NCBI GenBank assembly: GCA_027619545.1
Contig: JAQCFT010000005.1
Span: 1-41,191, forward strand
Source: Verrucomicrobiota bacterium
GTDB taxonomy: Bacteria > Verrucomicrobiota > Verrucomicrobiia > Limisphaerales > AAA164-E04
Length of the DNA: 41,191 bases
Direction of reading: 5' to 3'
The notes beneath the pieces are model-generated. The model was not told the origin of the DNA. It worked only from the letters and a program-made list of their open reading frames with translations, and made no database searches. A program made the position numbers and the translations under genes. How positions within the stretch are numbered: the first letter of the stretch is position 1; each line of letters starts with the position of its first letter. Below, in pieces: positions 1 through 10,900 of this stretch.

Positions 1-310
1 AAAGGTCGAGTGAAGGTTCATATTTCATAATTAAATCAGTGCCCGTAGATGCTGTCGGCATGCATCAGTGGTTGCCTGTGAACCCAGAGAGAATAAACCT
101 TTCAACCTTAAGAAGAAGCCAAGAACAATCTTTCCGACAGCGCTGAAGAACCCGTTGTCAGCACTTGGAAGTGGATATCGCGTTGAAACACCTGGATTAT
201 CCAGCAAGCCTGAAAAACGAAAAGAGGTCTCGCATATTCGATTGGAAAAAATGGATGACGTTACATTTTTATCGACCCAGTTTCCAACAGAGGTTATGTC
301 ATACACCACA
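1..310. other. Left-edge region, no separate gene
   Basis: I see no independent gene here. The plus-strand frame of the following SDR gene is open back to an ATG at 68, but the residues encoded before 311 do not resemble an SDR and lie upstream of the nucleotide-binding fold. The region therefore probably holds the SDR gene's promoter and leader. An AGAGG at 289-293 is too close to the ATG at 296 and too far from the ATG at 311 to be a convincing ribosome site. Confidence 0.4.
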
Positions 311-1138
311 ATGAATAACGCACCTTTTTCACATCGCGAAAACTCAACCATCCTGATCACAGGAGTCGGCTTGATGGGGCAACACATGGCAAGAACTGCC
401 ATCAAATGGCTTGAGCCAAAACAGATCATTTTGGTGGATCATGCGACAGAAATCATGGTCGGAACTGAAAAAACGGCCTTGGTCGATTTTGCTTCGACAC
501 TTCAAAGTCTCTCCGGAGGAAAAACCGAGGTCGTGGCGGAAAGTCTGAACATCGCAGATGAAGGAGAGGTGGCGGACCTTTTCAGACGGCGGCAGAGCAT
601 CGACTACCTGCAACACACGGCCGGCATCTCTCCCGGTCCGCTCACACCTCCTGAGCAACTGGACAAAGACACGGTAATGAAGGCCTGCGAAGTGAATCTT
701 TGGGGCGCGCACAACCTGCTCAAACAAGCGGTCAATGCAAAAGCCTTCACCCAAAAAGCGCGCGGTGTCCTGATCCTTTCCACATCCGCCACCGTGGGTT
801 CGGAAGGACGCGCAAGCGCGGCCTACGAGGAATCCAAGGGAGGCCTCATGAATTTATTGACCCTCCAGGCACGCCATTTTCTGGAGAAACATTCACTTAT
901 ACTCAACGGCTTGGCCCCCTCACCGCTGAGAGGTCCGATGGCGGCACAGAACCCGATCTCGGCGGGGCGTCTGCAAGCCGTCGAAGACAGCATGCCCATC
1001 GGCGGCCTCACCGCCCCCGAGCACATCACCGCCGCCACCTCTTTTTTCTGGGCGGAACAATGCTGGGCAGTGGGCGAAGTCCTGACCGTGGACGGTGGCT
1101 ACACCAAGCACCGACCGATTTACGGACCCTTGGCTTGA
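311..1138 (+). CDS. SDR family NAD(P)-dependent oxidoreductase
   Basis: Short-chain dehydrogenase/reductase of 275 aa with a Rossmann fold, expected to be cytoplasmic; the substrate cannot be read from sequence. Visible marks are the nucleotide-binding glycine motif TGVGLMGQ near residues 17-24, a degenerate NNAG-type motif (HTAGIS, about 102-107), catalytic Ser about 158 and YEESK (Tyr172, Lys176). A classic SDR tail ends in VDGGY. The TGxxxGxG motif is TGVGLMGQ, so the third glycine is replaced. The start at 311 places the fold about 16 residues from the N terminus, as is usual; ATGs at 296, 251 and 68 in the same frame are alternatives. It stands alone, with no tight neighbour. The family call is firm; function beyond oxidoreductase is unknown. 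Confidence 0.85.
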   Translation: MNNAPFSHRENSTILITGVGLMGQHMARTAIKWLEPKQIILVDHATEIMVGTEKTALVDFASTLQSLSGGKTEVVAESLNIADEGEVADLFRRRQSIDYLQHTAGISPGPLTPPEQLDKDTVMKACEVNLWGAHNLLKQAVNAKAFTQKARGVLILSTSATVGSEGRASAAYEESKGGLMNLLTLQARHFLEKHSLILNGLAPSPLRGPMAAQNPISAGRLQAVEDSMPIGGLTAPEHITAATSFFWAEQCWAVGEVLTVDGGYTKHRPIYGPLA

Positions 1139-1296
1139 TTTTCATTCGCCTATAGGGCTGACGCTGTTTCATGACAACCGTATGACCGAGTTTGTAAAAA
1201 CGCGGTCACGGATCCGCTTTCCGATAAGCCTTGTAATGTGTGGAGTTATATGAATATGCTCAGAATGTTCAACAGGAGGAACCCCCATTACCAGTC

Positions 1297-1673
1297 ATGA
1301 AACAAATTCATTATTGGACTGTTCACAACAGCAGACTTCACCATCACAAACAGGTCTTTCGTCGACTTGCAAAAACGCTGCCAGCTCTGGTGATGTTACT
1401 ATGCCTACCGATTCTAGTAACCGCACAATCGCCTGCTGAGCTCACTCTCTCCATACATCTCAGGGAAAATGTAGCCGGACCTTACCCCATCGCCTGGAAC
1501 AGTGAAATCGGCGAAGAATATGATGTTTTGGCCACGGTTTCATTGAAGAAAACGGCGAAGGTCACATCGTTCTGGAACAGGACGTGAACAATGTGTTGAG
1601 AATCCACACATGGCGTCAGGAAGCAGAGGTTGGAGTTCAGAGCATATGTAATCATCGTAAAAACCGGACTTGA
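1297..1673 (+). pseudogene. Frameshifted remnant of a small secreted protein
   Basis: The frame beginning at ATG 1297 encodes a basic N terminus and a clear signal peptide (ALVMLLCLPILVTAQS), then about 40 residues, and stops at 1585-1587. From about 1539 the +3 frame continues smoothly as FIEENGEGHIVLEQDV and onward to a stop at 1671-1673. The first frame's last 15 residues (SLKKTAKVTSFWNRT) look like out-of-frame translation. This suggests a single-base indel near 1540 in a gene that was already short. AGGAGGA at 1274-1280 lies 16 nt upstream, so the start is not certain; the frame is open back to 1240. No family is recognised. It could also be a sequencing error in an intact gene or a decayed fragment. 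Confidence 0.5.
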
Positions 1674-1831
1674 GCCAATATGGAATTTGAATCAATATCG
1701 GACCCAACCAATGTCATTGAACAGATTTGAGCCAAACCCATATGGAAACAAGCTGCCATGGAATAAATACAGACTTTGCTTCTAGCAGTAGTTCCAACAG
1801 AGGCTGGTCCTCTATCCTGAGTGCTGCAACC

Positions 1832-3748
1832 ATGCGGCATGCCATTTCTGTGAAGATAACACGGCTGCTCTTTGTGCTCCTGTGTTCCATCGCGCCAGTC
1901 CATGCAGCCGACATTCAGAACATCAGCGAAGAATCCCTCCGGGCGGACGCCAAGAAGACGTTTAAGGAGAAAGTCGGTCCATTCGTTGAACAATACTGCA
2001 AAAGATGCCACGGCGGCGGCCGCGCCAAGGCGAACGTCAACCTCGAAGTGGACTTGAAGGAACCTGGCCGAGGCGTTGCGTTTCAGCATTGGAAGAAAGC
2101 CGTTGCCAACGTCAAGGTGCATGACATGCCACCAGAGGACGCGGCCAAACAGCCCAGCGACGAAGAGCGTCTTCAATTCATCGAGTGGATCGGTTTTCTC
2201 AAATACCTGAGCCCGAAAAATCCCGGTTCATTCGTCATGAGGCGCCTGACACCTGTGGAGTATGGCAACACACTACGCGACCTTTACGGTGTGGACCCAT
2301 CCATCGCCAGACAGCTTCCGGAGGAAGTTGTCGGAGAGGGGTATCTCAACTCGATCTCTTCAATGCAATCGGAAATATTCCTTGAATTGGCCAACAAAGT
2401 GGTCGAGCAGATTGTGGCGCCGGAAGGCAAACCGCCAACAGCTGTGCAAAAAAGGTTATTCGGCGAGGCGCCCACCGAAGGAAGCGACCCTGGGGAAGTC
2501 GTGCGTCAGGTTGCGGGTTCTCTGGCCAGAGATGCCTACCGCCGCCCGCCCACCGAAGCGGAACTGGATGTCCTCGTGGACGTTTTCAACCTCGCCCGCG
2601 AGGACGGGCTGAACTACAACGCGTCGCTGGCCATGATGCTCAAAGCTGTCCTCGTCTCTCCGCAGTTCCTTTTTATCACACCTTCAACCGAGGTGCCATT
2701 GGATGAATCGATCGTTCGTTTGGACGACCACCAGCTTGCCTCGCGACTGTCTTATCTGCTTTGGGCAGCGCCGCCCGACTCCGAGTTGTCCTCTCTCGCC
2801 GACAAGGGTGAACTGCACAAACCCGAAACGCTGCGAGACCAGACGGAGCGACTCCTGCTGCATCCTCGAGCGCGGGCTCTGTTCGACGGATTCGGCGCCC
2901 AGTGGCTGCGTGTGAACGACCTGGAACGTCAGGTATTCGATCCAGACTTGTTTCCCCATATGACAACTGCCATGAGGGAAGCGATGATGAATGAAGTTCG
3001 CCTGTTTTTCGAAAGCATCGTCCGGGAGAACCAACGGATCATTCGGTTTGTGGACAGCGATTACACTTTTCTGAATGAACCGCTCGCGGAGTTGTATGGA
3101 CTTCAGTCATCGTACATCAAAGGCCCCAACATGCTGAGGGTAAAACTTGAGAACCCCAACCGTGGAGGCATCCTCGGTATGTCGGCCACGCTGGCGGCCA
3201 CCTCTTTTCCGAACCGGACAAGCCCTGTTCGTCGAGGCGTGTGGGTGCTTGAGCAAATCCTGGGCGAACGCGTCCCACCTCCCCCGCCCGACGTTCCCGA
3301 ATTGGACGAACAAGAGCAGCAGAGCATAGAAGGATTGACGCTTCGACAAAGGACCGAACTCCACGCCTCCGATCCTGTTTGTGCCAATTGCCACCGGGTG
3401 CTGGATCCGATCGGCTTTGGTTTGGAGAACTTCGACGCCATCGGACGCTGGCGTGAGAAGAACAATACCGGGGCAATAATAGACTCGGAAGGAAACCTTC
3501 CAACCGGAGAAACCTTCTCCACTCCGGCACAATTAAAACGTCTTCTTGCAAAGCGAGAGGCCGACCTGGCACGCAACCTGACCGAACGACTCATGGCCTA
3601 CGCCCTCGGTCGACAATTGGAGGGATACGATGAGGTCGTCATCGACCAACTCATGTCACGCATCGCCGAAGAAGGCTACCGTGTAAGGACGATGATCACC
3701 GAAGTCATCGCCAGCTATTTATTTACCCACCGCCAAGTCGAAGAATGA
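1832..3748 (+). CDS. Secreted c-type heme protein, DUF1587/1595/1592/1588/1585 architecture
   Basis: Sec-exported protein of about 638 aa of the planctomycete-type cytochrome family. The start at 1832 puts a signal peptide ([17 protein letters not shown]) at the N terminus; the frame is open from 1727 but that stretch is not signal-like. Order: PSCyt1-like heme site CKRCH (Cys56, Cys59, His60); DUF1587 ([17 protein letters not shown]); DUF1595 ([16 protein letters not shown]); DUF1592 ([26 protein letters not shown]); DUF1588 ([20 protein letters not shown]) containing a second heme site CANCH (Cys517, Cys520, His521); DUF1585 ([19 protein letters not shown]). The stop overlaps the DUF1552 start by 4 nt, so the two are translationally coupled. 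Biochemical role is unknown for the family; a periplasmic or surface redox role with the Tat partner is inference. Confidence 0.9.
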   Translation: MRHAISVKITRLLFVLLCSIAPVHAADIQNISEESLRADAKKTFKEKVGPFVEQYCKRCHGGGRAKANVNLEVDLKEPGRGVAFQHWKKAVANVKVHDMPPEDAAKQPSDEERLQFIEWIGFLKYLSPKNPGSFVMRRLTPVEYGNTLRDLYGVDPSIARQLPEEVVGEGYLNSISSMQSEIFLELANKVVEQIVAPEGKPPTAVQKRLFGEAPTEGSDPGEVVRQVAGSLARDAYRRPPTEAELDVLVDVFNLAREDGLNYNASLAMMLKAVLVSPQFLFITPSTEVPLDESIVRLDDHQLASRLSYLLWAAPPDSELSSLADKGELHKPETLRDQTERLLLHPRARALFDGFGAQWLRVNDLERQVFDPDLFPHMTTAMREAMMNEVRLFFESIVRENQRIIRFVDSDYTFLNEPLAELYGLQSSYIKGPNMLRVKLENPNRGGILGMSATLAATSFPNRTSPVRRGVWVLEQILGERVPPPPPDVPELDEQEQQSIEGLTLRQRTELHASDPVCANCHRVLDPIGFGLENFDAIGRWREKNNTGAIIDSEGNLPTGETFSTPAQLKRLLAKREADLARNLTERLMAYALGRQLEGYDEVVIDQLMSRIAEEGYRVRTMITEVIASYLFTHRQVEE

Positions 3749-5151
3749 ACACCACTCACAGCAAGCAAAGCAGAGTCATGAAAACACATCATCACACATC
3801 TATGGTGGATCGTCGCAAATTCCTTAAAGGAGTGGGAGTATCCCTCGCGCTGCCTTTTATGGATTCGTTGGCCTCCGCCTCCACGCCTGCCAAACCACCC
3901 GTGCGCCTCGCGTTTATGTATATGCCGCACGGGGTCATCATGGATCAGTTCTGGCCCAAGAGTCAGGAAGAATTTCTGAACTCACCACCCCCCATTATCC
4001 AGTCACTGAAACCGATCATGGACCAGTGCCTCATGATGAAAGGTATTTCCGGGGTACCGATCACGCCCTTCAACGGTGCCCCGCACGCGCTGGAGTTATC
4101 CACTTGGCTCACCGGACGCCTGCCTGACGCCGATTCGCGTGACCGCATCAACATTTCCATTTCCGCCGACCAGATCATGGCCAACTATGTGGGAGCCCAA
4201 ACGTTGCTCCCTTCGCTTGAACTGGCCACCATGCCGCAGACATGGAAGGAGAATCAGGAAGGCCTGCATGAGGGATATTACAACTACTGCAGTTTCCGTT
4301 CACCCACGCGACCCGTGCCGGCGGAAACCGATCCCCGCAATGTGTTGAACCGTCTGTTCGGCAAACAAGGCAGGGAAGGAACGGTTTCCCAGACCAACCC
4401 ACTGGACCGCAAGATGCTCGACCGAGTGCTGGGCGGCGCTCGCGATCTACGCCGCACCCTGGCCAGAGGAGACCAGCAGAAACTCGACGAATACCTGGAC
4501 AGTGTGCGATCGGTGGAACGCCGCATCGCCGCCATCGAAACGCGCCAGCAAGAAGCAGCATTCGAGAAAAACGGAGTCAGCCCTGCCAAGCGCCACGCCA
4601 CCGATTCGGCGCCCATTGAGGTAAAGATTCCCGAGGGCGACAAGCGCAGCGAGTACATGAAGGTCATGTGCGATCTCACGATCCTCGCCTTTCAGACCGA
4701 CACCACTCGCGTCAGCACCTACATTGGCTCTCGTCCCAACGGCGCATCCTATCCCGAACTGGGCTTCTCCAATCAACACCATTCGCAAACACATTATGGC
4801 ACCGACCAGGACAAAATCAGCAAGGTGGCGGCCATCAACAAATTCAACGTTGACCAATATGCCTACATGGTTAAGAAGATGCACGCACTCAAGGAAGGCA
4901 ACGGCACGCTGCTGGACAATTGCATCATGATGTGGGGTTCCGGACTGGAAGACGGCCACAACCATCGTCGGGAAAACCTGCCATTCATCATCGCCGGAAA
5001 AGGCGGTGGTTCGATCAACACCGGACGTTTTCTTCCGGACGTAAAAGGCAATCAGGGTGATTTGCTCACCACATTGCTAACGTGTGTCGGAATACCTTTG
5101 GATCGTCCCATTGGCATTGCGACCAAACAAATCACTGAAATGAAGGCATGA
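3745..5151 (+). CDS. DUF1552 family Tat-type secreted protein
   Basis: Protein of 468 aa with a twin-arginine type leader: [10 protein letters not shown] with Arg23-Arg24, followed by a hydrophobic stretch and SLASAS. The mature part matches DUF1552: [11 protein letters not shown] after the leader, [11 protein letters not shown]-like segments ([13 protein letters not shown] near the C terminus) and HSQTHYG. It begins inside the stop of the upstream DUF1592-type gene (ATGA overlap), the usual arrangement for this pair in PVC genomes. An internal ATG at 3778 would also keep the Tat motif. DUF1552 and DUF1501 are treated as related to the sulfatase/alkaline phosphatase-like fold, but no activity is established. 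The next gene, arsA, is convergent 57 nt away with no obvious terminator hairpin between. Confidence 0.9.
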   Translation: MNTTHSKQSRVMKTHHHTSMVDRRKFLKGVGVSLALPFMDSLASASTPAKPPVRLAFMYMPHGVIMDQFWPKSQEEFLNSPPPIIQSLKPIMDQCLMMKGISGVPITPFNGAPHALELSTWLTGRLPDADSRDRINISISADQIMANYVGAQTLLPSLELATMPQTWKENQEGLHEGYYNYCSFRSPTRPVPAETDPRNVLNRLFGKQGREGTVSQTNPLDRKMLDRVLGGARDLRRTLARGDQQKLDEYLDSVRSVERRIAAIETRQQEAAFEKNGVSPAKRHATDSAPIEVKIPEGDKRSEYMKVMCDLTILAFQTDTTRVSTYIGSRPNGASYPELGFSNQHHSQTHYGTDQDKISKVAAINKFNVDQYAYMVKKMHALKEGNGTLLDNCIMMWGSGLEDGHNHRRENLPFIIAGKGGGSINTGRFLPDVKGNQGDLLTTLLTCVGIPLDRPIGIATKQITEMKA

Positions 5152-5208
5152 CCAAATACACAAAGATTCATAGGCTTCACAACCGTCATCCTGCTGGACC
5201 CCATTGAT

Positions 5209-6993
5209 TCACGGCGCCTGAATAAAAAGTTGCTGCAATGCTTCCGGACCGATGAGTTCATCCGGACACCATGAAACGAGTGCTGTGCGTTTGGACAGAT
5301 GTTCGGCAACTTCTTTGATGTATTTGATTTCGTTACGGCCACGAAGTTGTATCAGGGTATGGGTCGAGTCACATTTTGAAAAACTCTGGTTGATCACCCA
5401 TGCGAATGGGTCGATTTGGGCCCGTCTCAAGTCATCCTGCAACATGGCTGCTTCATGCACGGGAGTCGCTTCAGGTAAAGTAACCACGATGACGTGTGTA
5501 TATCGTGGGTCACGGAGGCGAGGCAGCAAATCCCTTACTTCGCCAGGCATGTCACTTGCCTTCTTGGCGACTTCCCGATGATACGATTCTGTGGCGTCGA
5601 GCAGTAGCAATGTATGACCGGTAGGTGCCGTGTCGAGGACGACAAACCCAGTTTCTCCCCGTGCGACGGTGCGGGCGAAAGCTCGAAAAACGGCAATTTC
5701 TTCCGTGCAGGGAGAACGAAGATCCTCTTGCAACAACGAAAGCGCGTTTCCGTCCAGGTTCCTTCCTGCCGTTGAGAGCACATAGTCCACATAGGATTGA
5801 GTTTCTTTCCGAGGATCAATACGACTGACAGTCAGGCCTTTGAATTCACCGGCAGCATCTTCAATATGCGCCGCCGGATCGGTGGTGCTCAAATGAACCT
5901 GATGTCCTCGCCTCGCGAGTTCGATGGCAACCGAAGCTGCAATGGTTGTTTTCCCCACCCCACCTTTCCCCATCGTCATCACGACGCCACGGCCTGATTC
6001 TTCAAGTTCGTCAACCACTTCGGTCAAGGATTGAGTCAAGGGCAAGGTCATTTCCATGTCGTTTTGAAAAGACATGCTTTCGCTTGGGCTTGCTTGAGAT
6101 AAGGCGCGCAGAGCCGCAATGCCCAGCAGGTTGTGGGGCTGAAGCGGCACTTTGGTGATTGCCATGCCGGATAAAAAGACTTTGGCTCCCTCCAAGGCAT
6201 GCTTGCCACGTTCAAGCAATGCTTTTGCCAGTGGATCGTCACCAGCTTCCTCGAATAGGCCATTCAGTACGAGGCTTTGATTCCGGATGCCGATTTGCGC
6301 AAGTTCTTTGCTTGTCCGTTCGGCTTCTGAAAGCGCTGCCTTTTGAGCCCGACTGACCAGGATAAGGGTCGTTCGTTCCCCGTCCGAGAGGGAATGCAGA
6401 GCATTTTCATAAATACTGCGCTGCTTCTCCAATCCAGCCAAAGGCCCAAGACATGAATTCCCTGTGGTCGAATCATTCAGGAATCCAGTCCATGCTCCTG
6501 GCAGGGTTAAAAGCCTCAATGTATGTCCGGTCGGAGCGGTGTCGAATACAACATGATCATATCCCTCCGTGGCCTTGGGATCTCCAAGAATGCGCGAGAA
6601 TTCATCGAAGGCGGCGATTTCCATGGTGCATGCCCCGGAAAACTGCTCTTCCATACTTTTGATGACAGACTCGGGCAGTTTGCCCCGGTAAGGGCCAACC
6701 ATGCGCTCGCGATAGGCGGCAGCCGCTGCGGCCGGATCTACATTCAAGGCATCCAATCCCGTCACTTCGGGCACAGCTGATGGACTGGATGCAAGTGTTA
6801 CACCCAGCACTTCGTCCAAATTCGAAGCAGGGTCCGTGCTGACTAACAGCACCCTTTTTCCAAGGTCGGCAAGCTGGATGGCACAAGCGCAAGCGATGGA
6901 CGTTTTTCCCACGCCACCTTTCCCTGTAAAGAACAAAAAAGGGCTCGGTTTTTGAAGTGATTGAAGGAGCGAATGATTGACTGATGCACTCAT
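5209..6993 (-). CDS. arsA: Arsenite-stimulated ATPase ArsA
   Basis: Cytoplasmic two-domain ATPase of 594 aa that normally powers an arsenite efflux pump (ArsB). Each half has a deviant Walker A, GKGGVGKT, near residues 24-31 and 342-349, followed by the family STDPA motif and a DTAPTGHTLRL signal. The three cysteines that bind As(III)/Sb(III) in the characterised enzyme are all present: SGACTMEIA (Cys122), NSCLGPLAG (Cys181) and RSPCTEEIA (Cys429). The start at 6993 overlaps the arsD stop by 4 nt; the frame is open back to 7020 without signals. It is the last gene of an arsR-arsD-arsA operon. No ArsB, Acr3 or ArsC is encoded in the window, so the partner permease must lie elsewhere or be absent. 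Confidence 0.96.
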   Translation of the reverse strand: MSASVNHSLLQSLQKPSPFLFFTGKGGVGKTSIACACAIQLADLGKRVLLVSTDPASNLDEVLGVTLASSPSAVPEVTGLDALNVDPAAAAAAYRERMVGPYRGKLPESVIKSMEEQFSGACTMEIAAFDEFSRILGDPKATEGYDHVVFDTAPTGHTLRLLTLPGAWTGFLNDSTTGNSCLGPLAGLEKQRSIYENALHSLSDGERTTLILVSRAQKAALSEAERTSKELAQIGIRNQSLVLNGLFEEAGDDPLAKALLERGKHALEGAKVFLSGMAITKVPLQPHNLLGIAALRALSQASPSESMSFQNDMEMTLPLTQSLTEVVDELEESGRGVVMTMGKGGVGKTTIAASVAIELARRGHQVHLSTTDPAAHIEDAAGEFKGLTVSRIDPRKETQSYVDYVLSTAGRNLDGNALSLLQEDLRSPCTEEIAVFRAFARTVARGETGFVVLDTAPTGHTLLLLDATESYHREVAKKASDMPGEVRDLLPRLRDPRYTHVIVVTLPEATPVHEAAMLQDDLRRAQIDPFAWVINQSFSKCDSTHTLIQLRGRNEIKYIKEVAEHLSKRTALVSWCPDELIGPEALQQLFIQAP

Positions 6994-7361
6994 GAACAAC
7001 ACGAACTCCCCCCACAGCAACTCGATTCCGATGTTGATGTGGATTCGGAAATGTTCAGTTTTAAGAGCTCCGCCAATTCAGAACGCTCGGGATAACGCGA
7101 TTGAAGCGCAACCTGCCCATTGAACAGGATGACGGGCAAGCAGGCTTCCCCATCACTCACAAGCAAATTGCTGATCGTTTCTTCTTTGACGAAGGCATCT
7201 GGATTTTGGGAAAGATTGAAGCGATGCACTGCCACACCATGGGATTTGATCCATTCAATGTCGGCTGCAAACTGAACAAGTTGAGTATCCACATCGGGAC
7301 CGCAGACTCCGGTGGAGCAGCACATGGCAGGTTCGAAGATTTGTAGGGTTTGAGTGTTCAT
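6990..7361 (-). CDS. arsD: Arsenic metallochaperone ArsD
   Basis: ArsD passes As(III) to ArsA and can act as a weak secondary repressor. The 123-aa protein has the three N-terminal cysteines needed for chaperone function in the motif EPAMCCSTGVCG (Cys14, Cys15, Cys20, matching Cys12, 13 and 18 of the studied protein), then the thioredoxin-like body. It ends with two vicinal cysteine pairs (SSCCGGSSCCS), as in the classic plasmid ArsD. The start is the ATG at 7361; a TTG at 7373 in frame is less likely. It lies 24 nt after arsR and overlaps arsA by 4 nt, so expression is expected to follow the ArsR-controlled promoter upstream. Confidence 0.95.
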   Translation of the reverse strand: MNTQTLQIFEPAMCCSTGVCGPDVDTQLVQFAADIEWIKSHGVAVHRFNLSQNPDAFVKEETISNLLVSDGEACLPVILFNGQVALQSRYPERSELAELLKLNISESTSTSESSCCGGSSCCS

Positions 7362-7385
7362 AAAAAAATTCAACAGTTTTGATGG

Positions 7386-7748
7386 TTAGCAAGCACGTTT
7401 ACACAATTCAGACGGATCCACCCGGAGTATTGTTTTGAGATTCCTTTGGTCCTCTAATATCCTGGGATGTTCCTTGAGCGATTGAATCACCCATTCAATG
7501 GCTTCGCTTACCTCCAGAGGAGCATTACTTCCTGGCAACTGGTAAAATATCCACCGACCTTCCTTCCGTGATTCCAAAAGCCCGGCTTGAAACAGGATGG
7601 AAAGGTGTTTCGAGATGGTGGATGAAGCGAGACCGAGCAACTCCGTTATCTGGCAAACACAAAGCTCACCTTGATGCAAGGCCATCAGCACCCGAACCCG
7701 GTTCTCATCCGCGAGCGCCTTGGTGATGTTCATGAAAGATCGCATCAT
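7386..7748 (-). CDS. arsR: ArsR/SmtB family arsenic-responsive repressor
   Basis: Winged-helix metalloregulator of 120 aa. The recognition helix region SSTISKHLSIL and the wing ESRKEGRWIFYQL are clear. The metal site ELCVCQ (Cys30, Cys32) corresponds to the ELCVCDL As(III)-binding motif on the DNA-binding helix, and a further cysteine pair sits at the C terminus (ELCKRAC). It is the first gene of arsRDA and probably autoregulates through the palindrome immediately upstream. The start is taken at 7748; ATGs at 7745 and 7733 are also possible, and none has a strong Shine-Dalgarno sequence. Confidence 0.95.
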   Translation of the reverse strand: MMRSFMNITKALADENRVRVLMALHQGELCVCQITELLGLASSTISKHLSILFQAGLLESRKEGRWIFYQLPGSNAPLEVSEAIEWVIQSLKEHPRILEDQRNLKTILRVDPSELCKRAC

Positions 7749-7760
7749 TACAGAATCTAT

Positions 7761-7780
7761 ATTTCGCTAAACAACGAAAT
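7761..7780 (-). promoter_or_regulatory. Probable ArsR operator
   Basis: A perfect 6-bp inverted repeat, ATTTCG and CGAAAT, is separated by 8 nt, with its inner edge 12 nt upstream of the arsR ATG. The half-sites and spacing resemble ArsR operators in other bacteria. It sits just after the predicted -10 box, over the expected transcription start, where a bound repressor would block initiation. Confidence 0.75.
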
Positions 7781-7781
7781 G

Positions 7782-7810
7782 ACCATACTTTGTCCCGGGG
7801 CTATCGTCAA
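7782..7810 (-). promoter_or_regulatory. Predicted sigma-70 promoter of arsRDA
   Basis: On the minus strand, TTGACG (7810-7805) and TATGGT (7787-7782) are spaced by exactly 17 nt, a near-consensus housekeeping promoter. It directs transcription into arsR, and the predicted start near 7775 falls inside the ATTTCG palindrome. This is a prediction from sequence only. Confidence 0.65.
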
Positions 7811-7956
7811 TAAGGTGTCTCCAAAAAGTGATTCCACAACAGAACTCCTGTCCCTGTCATCATCCTTCAAGTGAGGAACTGTCTCAGCATTAAATTGGGA
7901 ATGGATCGACATTTACTTTCACCGTCGGCAATGGCAGGATTGTTCTCATTGTTATT

Positions 7957-10900
7957 ATGAGTTTCAGAAGGAAAAACCGAATACGGACATTCATCATCAT
8001 GGGTGTCAGTGTTGCTTTTCATGTCTCGTTTTTATCGGGAGGTCTAGGCGCTGTGGAATTCGGACGGGATGTGTTGCCGATATTTTCAGAAAAATGTTTC
8101 CAGTGCCACGGTCCGGATGAAAAGAATCGTAAGGCCGATCTGCGTCTGGACACCATGGAAGGAGCAACCAGGGATCTGGGGGGGTATGCTGCGGTGGTCC
8201 CTGGTAATCCCGGGCAAAGCACGCTGATCGATCGTATCGAGCATGTTGATCCCGACGAAATCATGCCGCCGCCGGATTCGGAGCTTGTTTTGAATGCGAA
8301 GGAAAAGCTCCTCCTTCGCGAATGGATCGAAATGGGGGCTCCATTTGAAGATCACTGGGCCTTTCTCCCTCCACAAAAGTTGACTCTGCCGAATTCAGGA
8401 CATCCGATGGATGCTATCGTCGCAGCTCGATTGGATCGTGAGGGTTTATCTTTTTCCCCTCCGGCAAGCGCCGGGATACTATGCCGACGTCTCTATCTGG
8501 ATATCATCGGAATTCCTCCAACTCCCACGGAAGTCGATGCATTTGTGGCGGCAGAGAAGGTAAATCGTGACCAGGCAGTCAAGGACCTCAGCAACCGCTT
8601 GCAGAACAGCGCTCAATTTGGCGAACGTTGGGCGCGTCCCTGGTTGGATGTTGCCCGGTATGCGGACAGCAATGGTTTCGAAAAAGATCTGGCCCGCGAA
8701 CAGTGGGCATGGCGCGATTGGGTGATTCAGGCCATCAATAATGACAAACCTTACAATGCATTCCTGATTGAACAAATCGCCGGCGATCTCTTGCCGGACG
8801 CCACACAGGATCAAATCATCGCAACCGGTTTCTTGCGCAACGGGATGGTCAATGAAGAAGGCGCGATTGTGCCGGAGCAATTCCGCATTGAAGGCCTTTT
8901 CGATCGCATGGATTGCGTGGGCAAAGCGGTGCTGGGACTTTCATTGCAGTGCGCCCAATGTCATTCCCATAAATTCGACCCCATCACCCAGGACGAATAT
9001 TATGGCATGTTCGCTTTTCTGAACAATACGCATGAAGCTCAATCCTGGGTTTATTCGAAGAAGCAATTGGACCAGATCCAACACATCCAATCAAAGGTCG
9101 AAGATCTGGAGAACAAAATCCGATCGGTGCACCCGGATTGGAAAACAGAAATCACCCATTGGGAAGCATCGCTACAGGCAAATCACCCCAAGTGGCAGAC
9201 TCTCGATTTTCACGAACACGTCTGGGAAGGCGGTTTGAATCATCCGACCCAACTCCCCGATCACAGCGTATTGGTATTGGGCCACCCCACAGTGGGCGGA
9301 AGCATGTATTTGGTTGCCCGTCCTGGTGAAACCACAGTGACAGAGTTAAGACTGGAAGCGTTGCAACATGGCGACCATCCCTTTGGAGGTCCCGGCCGCG
9401 GTAGGAAGGGATTGTTCTCGATTGGTGAATTGGAAATCTATCAACGGGCCTCCGCCGAGGCCGATTGGGAAAAAGTGGCATTGAAGGGAGCCCGAGCTGA
9501 CTTCGCCACCGAAGAACGTGCGATCAGCCATGAAGCGGAAAAGGAAAAACGGTCCCTCATCGGCCCTGCCGCTTTCATGATAGACGGGAATACCAAGACA
9601 GGCTGGATGCCCGACAGAGGTCCCGTCTTGCGACATACTGATTCTGTGGCCGTGGTAACCTTGTCGTCCCCACTGAAGCTCACCGCTGAAAGTGAATTGA
9701 AGATTCGGTTACAATTACACCAAGGCGAATCAGCAGACGGTCGGGACAATCTGCAATTGGGGCGGGTGCGCTGTTCCATAACGGACACCCCTCCATCCGA
9801 TGCACCTCTGCCAGATCATGCCGCCTGGCTGGCCATGGAAAAACCAATCGCAGAACGCACCCAAGCTGACTTCCGGGTAATTTTCAGGGCCTGGCGCAAT
9901 AGTCTGGAGGATTGCTCTGAAATCAATACCGAAATCGTTGCACTGGAACAAAACTATCCCGAAGCGGAAACCAGCGTACTGAGTCTAGCCGAACCTCCGA
10001 CTGACCTGCAGCGTGTCACCTATTTTCTGGATCGAGGAGGCTGGAACCGCCCACGTCATGTGGTGGAGCCTCATGTTCCGACTGCTTTGCATGCGACCCA
10101 CAACACGCCAAAAACACGCCTCGACTTCGCCCGTTGGCTCGCCAGCGATGCGTCCCCTCTGACTGCGAGAGTGCAGGTCAACCGAGTTTGGCAATCCATC
10201 TTTGGCGTCGGACTGGTGGAAACCGCCGAAGATTTTGGCACCCGAGCGCCACGCCCGGAACATCAGGCGCTGCTCGATTGGCTGGCTGTGGATTTCATGG
10301 AAAAGGGATGGAGTCTCAAATCACTGATTCGCACCATCGTTTCAAGTCAGGTTTATCAACAGGATTCCAAATGCCCCCCCGAGCTCGCCGAGCGGGATCC
10401 ACAGAATCGTTTACTGGCGCGTGGCCCACGCTTTCGAATGGATGCCGAATCCATCCGGGACACGGCACTCTCGATCTCGGGATTGCTGCATGAACGCATC
10501 GGTGGAGCGAGCTTTCATCCTCCGGTGCCTCAAAGCATGCTGGACTACAATTATTTCAAAGTGGACTGGCATGAAGCCCAAGCCCCGGAGCGATATCGAC
10601 GTTCTCTTTACATGTTTCGGAAGCGATCCATGCCCGATCCGGTCTTAACCACTTTTGACGCCCCTAACGGCGATTTCGCCTGCGCAAGACGCATGCGGTC
10701 GAACACCCCGTTGGCAGCCTTGACACCGCTCAACGAACCGGTCTTTGTGGAAGCATCGCGCGCATTGTCACTCAGAATTTTGAAAGAAGGCGGAACAACG
10801 GATGCATCGCGCGCCGATTACGGATTCCGGCTTTGCACCGGACGTTCGAGCACAGCTTCGGAAAGGGACGCCTTGTTGTCCCTGATTGAGAAGCAACGCT

